Origin: Diphasiastrum complanatum
Lineage: Eukaryota; Streptophyta; Lycopodiopsida; Lycopodiales; Lycopodiaceae
Assembly (NCBI GenBank): GCA_029204225.1
Contig: CM055103.1
Coordinates: 44,509,095-44,573,094 of the forward strand
Direction of reading: 5' to 3'
Length of the DNA: 64,000 bases
Shown here: positions 21,745-33,750 of the stretch, piece by piece
Numbering within the stretch: position 1 is the stretch's first letter
How the letters are laid out: each line of letters begins with the position of its first letter
Position numbers and translations under genes: made by a program
Notes under the pieces: generated by a model
Databases searched by the model: none
What the model saw: the letters and a program-made list of their open reading frames with translations, nothing else
What the model was told of the DNA's origin: nothing

Positions 21745-22670
21745 TAAGCGGGAGCGACGATTGATGTTGTTCTGCGTATTGTTCCAATCTACAACGTATC
21801 ATGTATTCAGTGCATCCCTATGTTTGTCTCTAAAGCAGTGAAGCTGGCTGTTCAGCACTCTTTCCATTTACAGCTCATGTTCAAAGATAGTTTTATACGC
21901 TTGACTTTGCCAAAATTTCAGAAGCTTTCAGCTTTTCACCGACATCGTCAGCATGCATCAGGTCTACTGAATCTGTGAGGAAACAAGGTGGAGCCTCAGC
22001 CTAGTAGTCACGACGTCTTTCTATGAGAGCTACTAGAAACCAGATTCATTGCGTTAGGGAATCCACCTCAGAAATGAAGTCGACACTTCCAGAAACTATT
22101 CGTTCGCATTTTGATTGCTAAGAAAACACGCAAAAGTACGTCACCTGACGAACATTGGTAAGGAAAAGGTCAATCATCTAGTTTCTCAGCTAACTAAAAA
22201 ATCTACAGAGTTTTCGAGGATCAGCTCAAACTGATCCATCACACCAAAAGGACATCAATGACTATCAATACCTCACAACTTGAAAATGAGGAGCACCCGA
22301 ACATTGATGGCAATAAATCCCATAACTTCCTCCAGATTTTGACATTTTCATTGTAGAGAGTAAATGAAGTACCTTTTCCAAGAACACCTAATTACTTGCA
22401 TTCAGACATCACCAGCATCCGCAGCATGAGATTCATAATTTTTCTTTCTACCCAAAACTCGTAGATACAATTCATATTCATACTTTTGTGATCAACTGTG
22501 GAAGAAGTCATATCAGAAGATGAAAAAGGTGTGATGGTGAGCATCGAGCTGTGTGAAGTTGAGAGAGATCGACAATCGACCCATGAATTGGTGGCCCAAC
22601 TTTCCTTTACCTACCAAGTGGAAGACTTTCCTTGCAGCCTCACGCGAGTATCCTGATGTGATGCGATTCT
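21745..22670. other. Upstream region of the hydrolase, no gene seen
   Basis: No frame resembles a protein. A minus-strand piece at 22513-22660 is open but unrecognised. The region may hold regulatory sequence for the minus-strand hydrolase. Confidence 0.4.
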
Positions 22671-22674
22671 CGCG

Positions 22675-22755
22675 CTCTCTCTCTCTCTCTCTCTCCAACA
22701 CCTCAATTATCGCTATTTTTCTCTACAAACCCTAAAACAAAACAAACCCTAAAAC
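22675..22755 (+). promoter_or_regulatory. CT-repeat followed by two teloboxes
   Basis: A CT run of about 20 bp (22675-22696) precedes AAACCCTAAAA at 22727-22737 and again at 22744-22754. Teloboxes and CT-rich tracts are known in plant promoters and 5' UTRs of highly expressed genes. They could equally be a relic of interstitial telomeric repeat. About 1 kb separates them from the hydrolase start. Confidence 0.4.
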
Positions 22756-22804
22756 AAACCTTAACTCTAAATTAATTAAAATAATTCCCCTTCATTAGCA
22801 CGCT

Positions 22805-22990
22805 CATCTCTCTGTCCCCATAGCATATATACGCGTTCTCTCTCCTTCCAAAAGTTTCTCCAAGTTTTCTCTCTCTAAAAGTTTCATCTCTCTGTCCCCA
22901 TAGGATATATACGCGTTCTCTCTCCTTCCAAAAGTTTCTCCACGTTTTCTCTCTCTAAAAGTTTCTCCAAGTTTTCTCTCTCTAGAAGTT
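22805..22990 (+). repeat. 80-bp tandem repeat, two copies plus partial
   Basis: CATCTCTCTGTCCCCATAG starts copies at 22805 and 22885. Each contains ATATATACGCGTTCTCTCTC and TTCCAAAAGTTTCTCCA. A partial third part repeats the AAAAGTTTCTCCAAGTTTTC subunit, about 27 bp long. Confidence 0.85.
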
Positions 22991-23360
22991 TCTACATCCA
23001 CGTGCATTTAAATCACACTTCATAATATTTCAACTGCATGTCAAAGACGTTTTAGGGCATGTGTGGCCCGATGAGAATGCAAGAATCAGTTTTTCTCCAT
23101 TAGAGCCAACATTCTCTCTCAACTGACATTCTCTACAGTTTTTGCCTAGTCGCCATCAAATTCCCACCATAATTTTCAATCTATGTCATATTAACAAGCA
23201 TCTCTCTCACGATTGGAAACACTAAATATGCAGAAGAGCATGGGGAATTGTCTGATCGTTCAATCCAGCTCCAAAATAAAGGGCAAGTAATTTAGCGATT
23301 TGCAAGAGTGTAGCAGCCGCTCCCCGATATCTGAATTGTAAGCATCAAAGGCATCTTTGG

Positions 23361-23364
<4 letters not shown>

Positions 23365-23418
<54 letters not shown>
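23365..23418 (+). repeat. (CT)n microsatellite
   Basis: About 27 uninterrupted CT dinucleotides. Confidence 0.95.
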
Positions 23419-23419
<1 letters not shown>

Positions 23420-23422
<3 letters not shown>

Positions 23423-23908
23423 GAGTCGGGAAAAGAAATATGAATCATAATAAAAGTTTGAATCAGACACTTTTCTGCAAACACGATATATTAAATCAAG
23501 AACTTGCAGCCGTATTTGAGATGGATCTCAAATATTCCACAAAACAAGATTTTCTAGATCAGTCTCTCAAAATGGATTGAGGCACTTAGACAAGTTTGAA
23601 TCCTACTTTTGGCACGTGTTAGATGCTTCAAAAGAAAACACTAATGATACTCATAAGGCTCAAAGGTGTTCAATTACATCAAACTTAGTCTTGATCTTCA
23701 GTCTCTTGTGTAGGATACTCAAAACAATGGATTCAGAATCAAGCAAGGTTGAATCAAATAAAAAAGTGGTCACTCGGATTTTGGACCTCTCCCTACCCTC
23801 TTTAAGAGCTTATAACTCTTGATAGACACATCAGATTGATTTGGGATCAATTTCTATGGAAAGTACTCTTCATAAGCTTTCCATCAAGCTATTACACCAC
23901 TATCTTTG
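23420..23908. other. Gene-free stretch before H1
   Basis: No recognisable feature apart from short open frames without similarity. Confidence 0.4.
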
Positions 23909-24636
23909 TGTTAGCCGATATTTTCGCACTAAAAATTGGGCTAATATTAAAGTTTAAATTCGCAAAACTGGAAAAACCGGCATGTAAAACCCGGTTATCA
24001 GAGAAAAATTGGCACAAATTTGCATTAGAATTGGATCCCAGCCTGCCCTAAGGTGGCTAGACACAGTTTCAAAAAAAGAAACTGACTTTTGAAAAAATCG
24101 TCAAAAATATTGTGGTCAATTTTTGTAAAGACCGAGCCAAAAATGCCGGTCCACCTAGAATTGGGTCACAGCCCGCCCTAAATGAGACTAGAGAAAAGTT
24201 TGCGGCCTTAGAAATGGCGTGTGATAAAGTTTTACGGCTTTTTGGCCAGTTGTAAAAATAGTCGGCATAGCCATGCTAAAATCCTACCATGTACAGAGTT
24301 GGTTTTACTAATATATGGTTGCCTAGTGCATTTTCAGGGAAACCGTGTTGTCGTGGGAGCCCTAGTCATGAATGCTGGAAAAGTCAACTTCAGTCAAAGA
24401 GCCATGAAAAAAAAAATTATCGGGCAAAACCCAAGTTGTGAAGTAGCGTGGGCATACTTAAAACTTGCAGAAACCCTAACGAGCAAAATTGGGCAAATTA
24501 CGGGAAATGGGCAAAGTACGCAAATCAGTCGGTAATCGCGAATAACCAAAAGCCAAAAGCCGGGCCATGCATACTACAAGGAAAAATCAAATGAAAGGCC
24601 AAGGAAATGGAGGACCGAGGGAAATAGAGGACACCT

Positions 24637-24640
<4 letters not shown>

Positions 24641-24697
<57 letters not shown>
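24641..24697 (+). repeat. (AG)n microsatellite in H1
   Basis: About 57 bp of AG. The same position in H2 (53409-53507) has about 99 bp. Confidence 0.95.
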
Positions 24698-24698
<1 letters not shown>

Positions 24699-24963
24699 TG
24701 GCAAGAGTCTTCAACCACCTTTTGGATAATAAATGCAAGAAGACCTTAGAGGCTAGAAAAGTTTGGTAGATACCTCCTCTAGTTGTTGACAAAAGTGGCA
24801 TCTTGGCAAGTTTTGGAAAGGGGCCTTAAATGGCACCAACCCTTGCGCCTTCAAGGAGGCCACTTGATGTACTTGCCAATGAGGATTGGACAAATGGAAA
24901 AGAAGGCTGGAAGGGCATGAAAATTGGCAAAGCCTCATTTTGAGGGGGACACTTGGGATTTAC

Positions 24964-24970
24964 TATAAAA
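24964..24970 (+). promoter_or_regulatory. TATA box of H1
   Basis: TATAAAA in GGGATTTACTATAAAAGG, conserved in H2 at 53775-53781. This suggests H has its own RNA polymerase II promoter, as LTRs do. Confidence 0.55.
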
Positions 24971-26293
24971 GGAGGCCACTCTTTGTGTTAAGATAATTGA
25001 ATAATGAGATGATGTTGATAGTTGCTAAGTAGAGAGTTTGATGAGTTTGATGTGATAGTTTTGATGTGATGTTGGTTTGAGAGTTTTTTAGAGTTGAAAG
25101 TTTTTGGAAGATGGGTGCTTGCTTGAGAGATCTTTGTTAATGAGTAGGTTTGATTCCTTGTAAGTTTGGTTTGATGGATGGTTAAATGTTGCTTTTGCCT
25201 TGTAGTATGCTTATGCATTGTTACAAGTATTGTCTTGCATAGTTGCTTGTGGTGTGATGGATGTTTGGGGTTGAATGCTTGTTAGTGGATTGAGAGTAGA
25301 CTCACTTGTGGTTGATAGCAATGGATAGTTTGGGTGCTTGTGGTTTGGTTTGAGAATGGTATTTTTCCCTCCAATTAGTTGATTGATTGTTGGAGGTTTA
25401 ATTGGGTTGATGGAGCTTTTGTTTGCACTCCTTGGGATTAAATCTATGCTTGTTGATGGGAAAAGTGGGTTGTGCTTGAACATTAGAGTAATGTTTTGAG
25501 AGAATTGCTTGGAGCGGGAGAGGGTGAGTTGCTTGATTTTTGTCATCCCGTTTGATTTGTGTTGTGTGAGTGGAGTGATTGTATTGTGGAGGTAAATGGG
25601 ATGATTGTTTGATTTAAAAGTGTTTTGATCATGCTTACTTGAGTATAAGCTACATCACACTGCAATGGTGTTGTGCGATTGGAGGGTTGAGTGATTAGTA
25701 TTGTGTGCTAGCATGCGATCCTTGAATGTTTTGGGTGTACGGCTTGGTGGAAAGATGAAGGGGTATTTTGTTTGCATGTATCATTGACATAGATGTGGGT
25801 TGTAATGTTTACTTAATTTGTTATGGAAGGAGTGAATGGTGTCATGGCCAATCGAATTGGACGATGTTCGAAAGGTCATTTCCCTATTGACAGTAACCTC
25901 TTTGTCACACCAGTGAGTTCATGACATAGATACCATTGTTTGTCTATCTTAGACAGGAAAGCCTTGCATGATAAGATTGCTACATACGGTAAGAAATGAG
26001 GTCTACAAGATGCACCTCTGCCCTGCCACAGGACTGTCGGTTTCTTTCATATTTTGCTTCCATTTTGCCACACTTATGCATGATTAGTCGCCTAGCAGAC
26101 TTGCTACGACCTGTTCCACCTGTCTGCGGCCTGCCACGCGGCCTTTGACCTGTCTGAGGGTTGTTTCTATGTTTTCTGGCCTATGTGCGACCTGTTGCAG
26201 CCTTTGATCACTACATGCAGCCAAAAATCAGAGATTGAGGCCCTATTGGAGCCTCGTTGACCTGCTGCTACCTGTTTGAGGCCCTGCACTAGC

Positions 26294-27484
26294 TGTAGCG
26301 CAGGCATCCCAAAGGGAGCCGAGAACCACGACTTAACTTCCCAGCCTTCAACTCTTGCCATCAAAACCCACTTCACATACAAGCAGCCAACTCGCCAACA
26401 ACGATCAGACTTAACCAGCTTGAAGTTCCGAAAACCAACATTGAGATCCAACCTGGCGCCATGTCGGATCGGAGGTCCCGATGTGGGTGACTGCCCTCCA
26501 AGCAAGTCGCCCGACATACATCAAATTTAACCAACTCACTTCGTTACAAACGAGTAACATCCATTCCGAGCAAGCGGTCTGACTTACATCAGACTTAACC
26601 AACTGAAAGCTTCGTCATGAGCGCTGGAAGCCAACCTGGCGCCACGCTAGACTGGACAGCCATAAAAAGGTAACTTCCACCCAAGCAAGCCATACAACTC
26701 AGCCGACAGGTTAGAGCCCGTTCCCCAAGAGCTTAACCCATTCACGTTCATGCAAGGAACACTCAGAACCACAAGCCGCGATAGAGATGGAGACAACCAG
26801 TTCCTGGACCAAATGGTCCCGACAGCATACCGCTGGCGCCATGGACCAAATGGTCCCGATGGCATACCGCTGGCGTCCCGAGATACGACCCTCAGCTATG
26901 TGCCAACTTCAAAATTTTGAAGCGGCCTTACAACTGGCGCTTTTACCGAACACTGAAACCCATAAGGTAATCAGAGTCAATTTGAGGAAAATCCCAATTT
27001 ATTGATAAATCTGAGAAGGTTACATTTCAAGTGTGTGACCGACCCTAGTCTCCGAGGCGCTAGCATGCCAAGGCAAGAGCCATGACAACATTCCAGCAAG
27101 GGAGGCTGAGACTTGGTTGGAGCTCGCCCTAAGTCGCAACCCGCACTTTCCTATAGTATTGGTGGGATTCGGCACCCCCCCTCATACCAAGCACTCTACC
27201 CAAGCTGGTAAAGCACATTTTCCTCTCTCTAGAATTTTCTCTTTCTAGAAAATCATTTTCTCTCTAGATTTTATTGATCCCCATGCTTCCTTTAATCATG
27301 CCTAGATCGTGTGTGATTGCACATCGATCTGAGCTCTCTGGACTTCGCTAGAACCGATCAAAGATTTTCAGCCATAGGAACTTGGCGCCGACTGGATTCC
27401 GGTCACAGTGGCATCGGGAGCGGCAGGGTCGCTGCTGGCGCCAGTGGCGCCGGAAGTAAAGCTTATGAAGATAGTTTTACAACA
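26294..27484 (-). repeat. G2a 3' LTR
   Basis: 1191 bp; on the minus strand TGTTGTAAAACTATC to GCCTGCGCTACA. It includes the GGCGCCAGC-rich block and the GGTGCCGAATCCCACC-type segment seen in all G2 LTRs. Confidence 0.8.
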
Positions 27485-27500
27485 TCCACCCCAACTTCAT
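27485..27500 (-). promoter_or_regulatory. Polypurine tract of G2a
   Basis: On the minus strand ATGAAGTTGGGGTGGA abuts the 3' LTR. This is the position and composition expected of a plus-strand primer. Confidence 0.7.
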
Positions 27501-27589
27501 AAAATCTGATGTCCTCATCAGATGTCAGATTAAAGTAAAGGTGTCTCCCAATTAAAATAACTATACATTTAAACTACTTGGCACAGTAC

Positions 27590-28690
27590 TCAATTTACTG
27601 TTCACTTTTTATTAACATTGAAGCTGGCACACCGCAAGTCGGAGTCTCAGCTCTTTGTACTAAAAAAACTAGATAACTTGAAAATATATCTTTGTCTGGA
27701 AAAAGCATAGATTTGATATCGCTTTCGTAAAACCCAAGAACCTTATTAACTGGTGACAGAGGCCTTTCTTTGAAATGTTTGCCCCTATCGCTTCTGACTT
27801 TCAACTTTGGAACTCCTTTGAGCTCCTGATTTGTCCTTGATGCACTTTGTGTTGAGCTCCCTGAGCTCCAGATTTGATCAGTTTCGCACAGGTATCAAGG
27901 CTCCCTGAGCCAAAGGATTTATCGTTTGATTGCCCACTTTATGGTCCACTCCGTGCCTTGTTGCTTCTGCACCTTGATTTCTCTCCTTTTCCCAGCCTGA
28001 TCTTGGTACTTTTCCATCTTGGCTCGTTAAGGTAGGCAAAGATTAAGTACTCCACAATGCACACCTCACTTAGCTTGAAGTAGCTCTTTGAATCAGCCCA
28101 AATGTAACCATTGACCTCGTGGAAAGCCAAAGGGTCGCACCAGTTTGATCCGCATACGAACTATCTCTTCGCGTTTGTTTGAAGCACCATGTCCGTCCTC
28201 TGAAGAGGATCCTAGTCTTTCCCCTTTGAGGAAAAACCCAACTGATATTGGATATCAATCATGCTCAGTGAGTTTCAGTTCCGAAGGTGGCCGTCCCAAA
28301 ATGAAGACCAACTGCTCCATAGAAGATCTCCCCTGAAATTGCCCTTTCCAACTTTTGACTTCCTGCTTGCGTTCGGTGGGCGTTGTCGCAAATGAAACTA
28401 ACCCAAGAAACAGGCTAGCCATCCATCCTTTGCAAACATTGAGTCGTTTTGTTGTTGGTCATGTGCGAGTACTTGAACTGCAAATCCGCCCCACAGATTT
28501 TGTAGTCCTCTTTGTTTGATGGTATTAGCCTTCACAAGAAAAGTTCCTTCTCGAGCCATCAGCTCCTTGTATCACAAGCAGTCATGCAAACCAGGGAAAG
28601 CACGAGTACTAAGACTCACCACGAATACATACAAGTAAGACACTCAGACAGGTTTACTAACAGGTAACAAAGACAAGGTCCCCCTTTGAG
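27590..28690 (-). other. Internal G2a sequence of unknown origin
   Basis: About 1.1 kb with no retroviral domain. Minus-strand pieces read like protein (SNISWVFPQRGKTRILFRG; KVRSDRGKHFKERPLSPVN) but are broken by stops. G2b keeps the first part (36620-37110) and lacks about 700 bp (about 27975-28680). It could be transduced host sequence or drifted non-coding leader. Confidence 0.3.
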
Positions 28691-29240
28691 ATGGTCCTGC
28701 AAACGGACCTTTGCCTGGCCGCGCCCATATAAATCAATCACAGAATCAGCCCACATGGGACACCCCTCCAACTATTTGTGCTTTCACCATTAAGCAGCAC
28801 ATTGCCTCAGTCATGCCCCACCACTTTTTGGTCGAAGCCCTTATAGCTAAACGATTGGCAGCTATCCCGCACCGGCAGCTAACCACCCGTGCTTTACATC
28901 CGAATTCGAGCAGCATCTTTGTATCAATGGTTAACCCGTACAGTTCGAATATGTCACCCCTCACCCCACAAGGCACAGACCGTGCTTACACCAACCTAAT
29001 GGCAACACACTGCCTCATCTGCCCTACGTGCAAACAGCGCCAGGCCCGAACCGTGAGAACTGATCGTGCTTACACCTCAAGGGCAGCATCTTGACTCATC
29101 AAGTCCCCCGTTCTATCGACCACCCCGATCATGGACGCACTCGTGCTTACACTGTGGGCAGCACCTTGCACAACAGTTGTCTTGATGAACCCCCGAACAG
29201 TGGCCATTTCCGTGAGATCCGCATAGTTGACTGGCTAGTC

Positions 29241-29253
29241 GGCTCTGATACCA
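29241..29253 (-). promoter_or_regulatory. Primer-binding site of G2a
   Basis: The plus strand reads GGCTCTGATACCA. On the minus strand this is TGGTATCAGAGCC, two bases from the LTR end. Confidence 0.85.
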
Positions 29254-29255
29254 CA

Positions 29256-30438
29256 TGTAGCGTAGGCATCCCAAAGGGAGCCGGGAATCACGACTTAGCT
29301 TCCTAGCCTTCAACTCTTGCTATCAAAACCCACTTGACATACAAGCAGCCAACTCGCCAACAACAATCAGACTTAACCAACTTGAAGTTCTAAAAACCAA
29401 CATTGAGATCCAACCTGGCGCCATGCCGGATCGGAGGTCCCGATGTGGGTGACTTCCTCCAAGCAAGCCGCCCGACATACATCAAACTTAACTAACTCGA
29501 AGCTTCATTACAAATGAGTAACATCCATTCCAAGCAAGCGGTCTGACTTACATCAGACTTAACCAACTAAAAGCTTCGTCACGAGTGCTGGAACCCAACT
29601 TGGCGCCACGCTAGACTGGGCAGCCATAAACAGGTAACTTCTACCCAAGCAAGCCATCCAACTCAGCCGACAGGTTAGAGCCCGTTCCCCAAGAGCTTAA
29701 CCCATTCACGTTCATGCAAGGAACACTCAGAACCACAAGCCGTGACAGATATGGAGACAGCCAGTTCCTGGACCAAATGGTCCTGACAGCATACCACTGG
29801 CGCCACGGACCGAATGGTTCTGACGGCATACCGCTGGCGTCCCGGGATACGACCCTCAACTATGTGCCAACTTCAAAATTTTGAAGCGGCCTTACAACTG
29901 GCGCTTTTACCGAACTATGAAATCAGAGTCACTTTGAGAAAAATCCCACTTTATTGATAAATCTGAAAAGGTCACATTTCAAGTGTGTGACCGACCCTAG
30001 TCTCCGGGGCGCTAGCATGCCAAGGCGAGAGCCATGACAACATTCCAGCAAGGGAGGCTAAGACTTGGTTGGAGCTCGCCCTGAGTCGCAACCCGCGCTG
30101 CCCTATAGTATTGGTGGGATTCGGCACCCCCCCCCATACAAAGCACTCTACCCAAGCTAGTAAAGCACGTTTTTCTCTCTAGAAAGTCATTTTCTCTCTC
30201 TAGAATTTATTGATCACCAAGCTTCCTTTAATCATGCCTAGATCGTGTGAGATGATTGCACATCGATCTGAGCTCTCTGGACTTCGCTAGAACCGATCAA
30301 AGATTTTCAGCCATAGGAACTTGGCGCCGGCTGGATTCTGGTCACAGTGGCACCGGCGCCACTGACGCCGGGAGCAGCAGGGGCGCTGCTGGGGCCAGTG
30401 GAGCCGGAAGTAAAGCTTATGAAGATAGCTTTACAACA
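29256..30438 (-). repeat. G2a 5' LTR
   Basis: 1183 bp, paired with the LTR at 26294. The two differ at many scattered positions, so the insertion is not recent. Confidence 0.8.
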
Positions 30439-30457
30439 CTAGATGTCTGCAGCTTGC

Positions 30458-31375
30458 TGTTGTAAAGCTGACTCGGGTGCACCCAGCGTGCCCTGTAAGA
30501 CTCAAAGGGGTGACACTCTCTAAGGTCCCAGAGCAAGTTAGAACATCAAGGACTGAGCCTCCGACCTGTGGTGAGCCAGTCAAGTAGTCACAAGTCATGA
30601 GCTAGCTCTGGAGCTCGAGTCATGGCCTAGTTAGGAAAGCAAGTTGATTCGGCCGCCGGGACGGCTCCCGGGACCCATGTCCGGGAGCCAGACTGATTCT
30701 GCCAGGCTTGCCAAGCTTAATCAGCAAAATAAAAACTAAGTCCTAAAAAGCGTGCTTACCAGAAAGCACTATGTTTTAAACCATAGGGGGTGTGTCGAAT
30801 CACAGCAGAACTATAGGGGAAGTCCGGCAGACAAAAACTTGGGCAGCTCAACCAGCGCCAGGAATCCAGTCGCCAGATCTCAGCTCCCTCTACTAACACG
30901 AGCCAGTCACAATGCCCAGCACGTGTTGGTGGCCTCGAGACCAGTCAATCTATGTATGAATGTATCCTCTTCCAGATCTAATAAAGTTGATCCTTGGGGA
31001 TGATTACCATTTCGGTTTCGCCTCGGGGACTGGTCCAAGTGGAAGGACCCTTACTACAACCTTTTTGCATCGCTGGTGCCTAAGGGTCCCTGTCATCGAC
31101 ATGGGGCTTGCCGCTATGTCAATTGATCAGTTTGGCGACCACTATGTCTTGGATTTCATGTGTGGCTTGTCTTTGCCTTTGGTTACCTTTTGGAGACGAA
31201 TTCTGAGTTGGCTTTTGGGTTGGTTGGGATTCCAGTTTTCTTAAGTTTAAATGATTAAGCTTGTTACGTTTTTGAGTTGGCTTTTATGTAAGTGCATGAC
31301 GGATGAATGTTAGACTTAAGCGCGTGTTGGAGAAACCGCTCAAGTCCCAGCGCCCTTTGAGGTGCCGGCGCAACA
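30458..31375 (+). repeat. G1 5' LTR
   Basis: 918 bp from TGTTGTAAAGCTGACTCG to TGCCGGCGCAACA. A possible polyadenylation signal AATAAA occurs near 30980. The start is shared with the G2 LTRs. Confidence 0.88.
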
Positions 31376-31377
31376 TG

Positions 31378-31390
31378 TGGTATCAGAGCC
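31378..31390 (+). promoter_or_regulatory. Primer-binding site of G1
   Basis: TGGTATCAGAGCC, two bases after the LTR end. Confidence 0.9.
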
Positions 31391-32201
31391 AACTAGCCGG
31401 TCAGCTACGCAAGTCTCACAGGGATGGCCACATTTTGGGATTTGTCAGGACAACCGTTGCGCAAGGTGCTGTCCACAGTGTAAGCACGGGTGCGTCCATG
31501 GTCGGGGTGGTCGGCAAAACAGGAGACTTGATGAGGCAAAGTGCTGCCCTCGAGGTGTAAGCACAGTCAGTTTCCGCGGTTCGGGCCTGGCGTCGTCTGC
31601 ACGTAGGACAGATGAGGCAATGTGCTGCCATTAGGTTGGTGAAAGCACGGTCTGTGCCTTGTGGGGTGCGGGGTGACATATTCGAACTGTAACCATTGAT
31701 ACAGAGATGCTGCTCGAATTCGGGTGTAAAGCACGGGTGGTTAGTTGCCGGTGCGGGATAGCTGCTGATCGTTTAGCTATAAGGGCTATCGACCAAAAAG
31801 TGGTGGGGCGTGACTGAGGCAACGTTTCGCTTAATGGTGAAAGCACGGATGGTTGGATGGATGTTTTTCCGTGGGCTAATTCTGTGATAGATTTGTGTGG
31901 GCGCGGCTAGGCAAAGGTCCTACGTCCGGTCTCAGGGGGGTTTGTGGCTTGAGAGGGATCCTCTGTGTTTGCTTTGGTTGGTATGTTCCGTTTGTTGTGT
32001 GCTTGCTTGGACACAAATGTCCTGGTTCCTACTTGGCTCTCAGGTGATGTGGGCGTGCTAAGTTTGAGGAAGGGATATTTTCATTGAAGCTGATCTAATA
32101 AAGAAGAGAAGAGAGCTGTGGGGCTCGGTCGACAGAAGGGAGAGTTTCAAATATAAAAAGGATTGAGGCGATAATATGTTGGAAGTACACCTCCGACTAT
32201 T
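31391..32201 (+). other. G1 leader
   Basis: No long gag-like frame. It shares sequence with the leaders of G2a and G2b in opposite orientation, for example around GGTTAGTTGCCGGTGCGGGA. Confidence 0.6.
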
Positions 32202-33284
32202 ATGGAGGACCACCTTGAAGAGTTACGAGCATTGACGGACGGAGAAGAGTTGGCTCGAGAATACAGCTCTCGCATGCATCGAGATGGCATCAGGTCCAAG
32301 TCGAGAAAGAAAGAGCGTATGCACTCCATAGTGGTGCCTCTCCAAGAAGAGATGGGTGGCCCTTCTGAACCTACACCAAGAGACGAACCCTTGCCAGAGG
32401 CGCAACAGGACCTCTTTGAAGTGAAGATGCGGCAATACTTATCAAGCGCAATGACGGCTATGCTTAGCGAGGTGAAGAAGGATAGAGAAACGGAAAGGAA
32501 AGAATGGCAAACATCCTTGCGAACCATGAACCTTACTCAATTTAACCTTGCTAGAGAAATGAGAGATGGGCTAACACAGATCGAAGCCAGGTTTGAAGAG
32601 TTGGAAGCAACTAGGGGGAATGCAGTGGCGCCTCCTCCACATATACCAAGAGAACCACGAGTGCGAAACACGAAAGGCCCAAGGAAGACTGCCAAAGTGA
32701 AAGCACCACCTACTTTCAAAGGAGAGCATGACATTCGAGTTGTGGAAGATTGGTTGTTTCACATGGACCATTACTTCCGTCTGATGAACACTCATGAGGA
32801 AGAAAGAACGGACTTGGCATTAGCATATTTTGAGGGCTACACTACACACTGGTACCGGATGGTAGGAATGCATTTCCAGACATGGGACGCATTCAAAGCC
32901 GCGTTACGAGAGGAGTTCATAACGAAGGATTCACACATGAGATTGAGGACAGAATTATCAGGGCTCAAACAGAAAGGGTCATTGCAAGAGTACCTCAATA
33001 AATTCAGACAGAGTGTATGGGTTATTGAAGATATGTCCAAGGCGGACAAAACTCATTACCTATTGTCTGGAATGCAATCTTGGACCCGGCATGCAATAGA
33101 CAGCTACATGCCCCATGATTTCAATTCAACTATTCGAGCGGCTGAAATGGTTTGTGATTATGAGAGCACATTGGCACCAGCTGCTCCCGCAACCTCAACA
33201 AGAGTATTTAGTGGATCCAGACTGAGTCCGAGCTTCTTTTCAAGGGGGGGACTTAGCTTCAAATGGCAACCAAGCCTTGAGTAG
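32202..33284 (+). CDS. G1 gag (gypsy-type retrotransposon gag domain)
   Basis: 360 residues from ATG 32202. Residues 1-70 are charged and 75-135 are helical and Lys/Glu-rich. The gag core lies at about 165-300 (PPTFKGEHDIRVVEDWLFHM, FEGYTTHWYRM, TWDAFKAALREEFI, GSLQEYLNKFRQ), as in Ty3/gypsy capsid precursors. The protein would assemble the particle that packages element RNA. The frame leaves the natural path at a run of G residues near 33244-33251, and the natural continuation is in the overlapping frame below. A one-base indel in the homopolymer is the simplest reason; programmed frameshifting cannot be excluded. Confidence 0.85.
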   Translation: MEDHLEELRALTDGEELAREYSSRMHRDGIRSKSRKKERMHSIVVPLQEEMGGPSEPTPRDEPLPEAQQDLFEVKMRQYLSSAMTAMLSEVKKDRETERKEWQTSLRTMNLTQFNLAREMRDGLTQIEARFEELEATRGNAVAPPPHIPREPRVRNTKGPRKTAKVKAPPTFKGEHDIRVVEDWLFHMDHYFRLMNTHEEERTDLALAYFEGYTTHWYRMVGMHFQTWDAFKAALREEFITKDSHMRLRTELSGLKQKGSLQEYLNKFRQSVWVIEDMSKADKTHYLLSGMQSWTRHAIDSYMPHDFNSTIRAAEMVCDYESTLAPAAPATSTRVFSGSRLSPSFFSRGGLSFKWQPSLE

Positions 33285-33750
33285 CGTGAACAAATTCCCA
33301 ATAAAAACAGGGTTTGGCAACCAAGGCAACAATGGAGGGAACAAGTTCCAGAGAAGAAACAATGTTGGACCTTCAGCTAGTCACAGAAACAACTCACCAA
33401 CAGTGGGCAGTTCCATGCGTTGCTTCAACTGTCATCAGCAAGGTCACTCTTGGAGGTCATGCCCCAAACCATTGAATAAGCAAATCATGGCTACCATTGA
33501 AGGATTTGATAGGATGGAGAGAGAGGCATTTGATCAAGAAGATGGTGAACAGGATGACGAAGAGGACCCAGAAATGGATTTGACGAAGTCTGACCTGAAT
33601 GCCTTACAACAGATAGGGGCACTTGCGACGTATCGTGAACATCTTATGGCGACTCCTATGAGAGGATCCAAGTTATTGTACCTGAAAGGCTGTATTCAAG
33701 GCAGGAACATTAACTTCATGGTAGACCTGGGGGCATCACATAACTACTAG
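33277..33750 (+). pseudogene. G1 zinc knuckle and start of aspartic protease
   Basis: Continues gag in another frame: CFNCHQQGHSWRSC is a canonical CX2CX4HX4C knuckle. It is followed by an acidic linker and GCIQGRNINFMVDLGASHNY, the retropepsin active site. The catalytic triplet D-S/T-G reads D-L-G and a TAG follows at once. The rest of the protease (LPISLGTWKNRLTF, MDALDAILGLS) is readable only through that TAG and a TGA at the expected Trp of GLSWF. Protease function is therefore lost here. Confidence 0.75.

Larger units (their letters stand above)
26294..30438 (-). mobile_element. Non-autonomous LTR retrotransposon G2a
   Basis: A 4145-bp element on the minus strand, TSD CTAGC (26289-26293) against CTAGA (30439-30443). 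LTRs are 26294-27484 and 29256-30438. The primer-binding site lies beside the right LTR and the purine tract beside the left. The 1771-bp internal part has no gag or pol. The leader portion (about 28846-29040) is the reverse complement of the G1 leader around 31590-31800, so G2a belongs with G1 and must use enzymes made elsewhere. Confidence 0.8.

Noticed and set aside
24574-24801. Poly Ser-Leu frame (also at 53293-53611 and poly Arg-Glu at 23260-23484)
   Set aside because: Direct translation of AG/CT microsatellites.
33244-33284. Programmed frameshift between G1 gag and protease
   Set aside because: The shift lies at a run of eight G residues where a one-base indel is likely, and the downstream protease is dead in any case. 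Kept only as a remote option.
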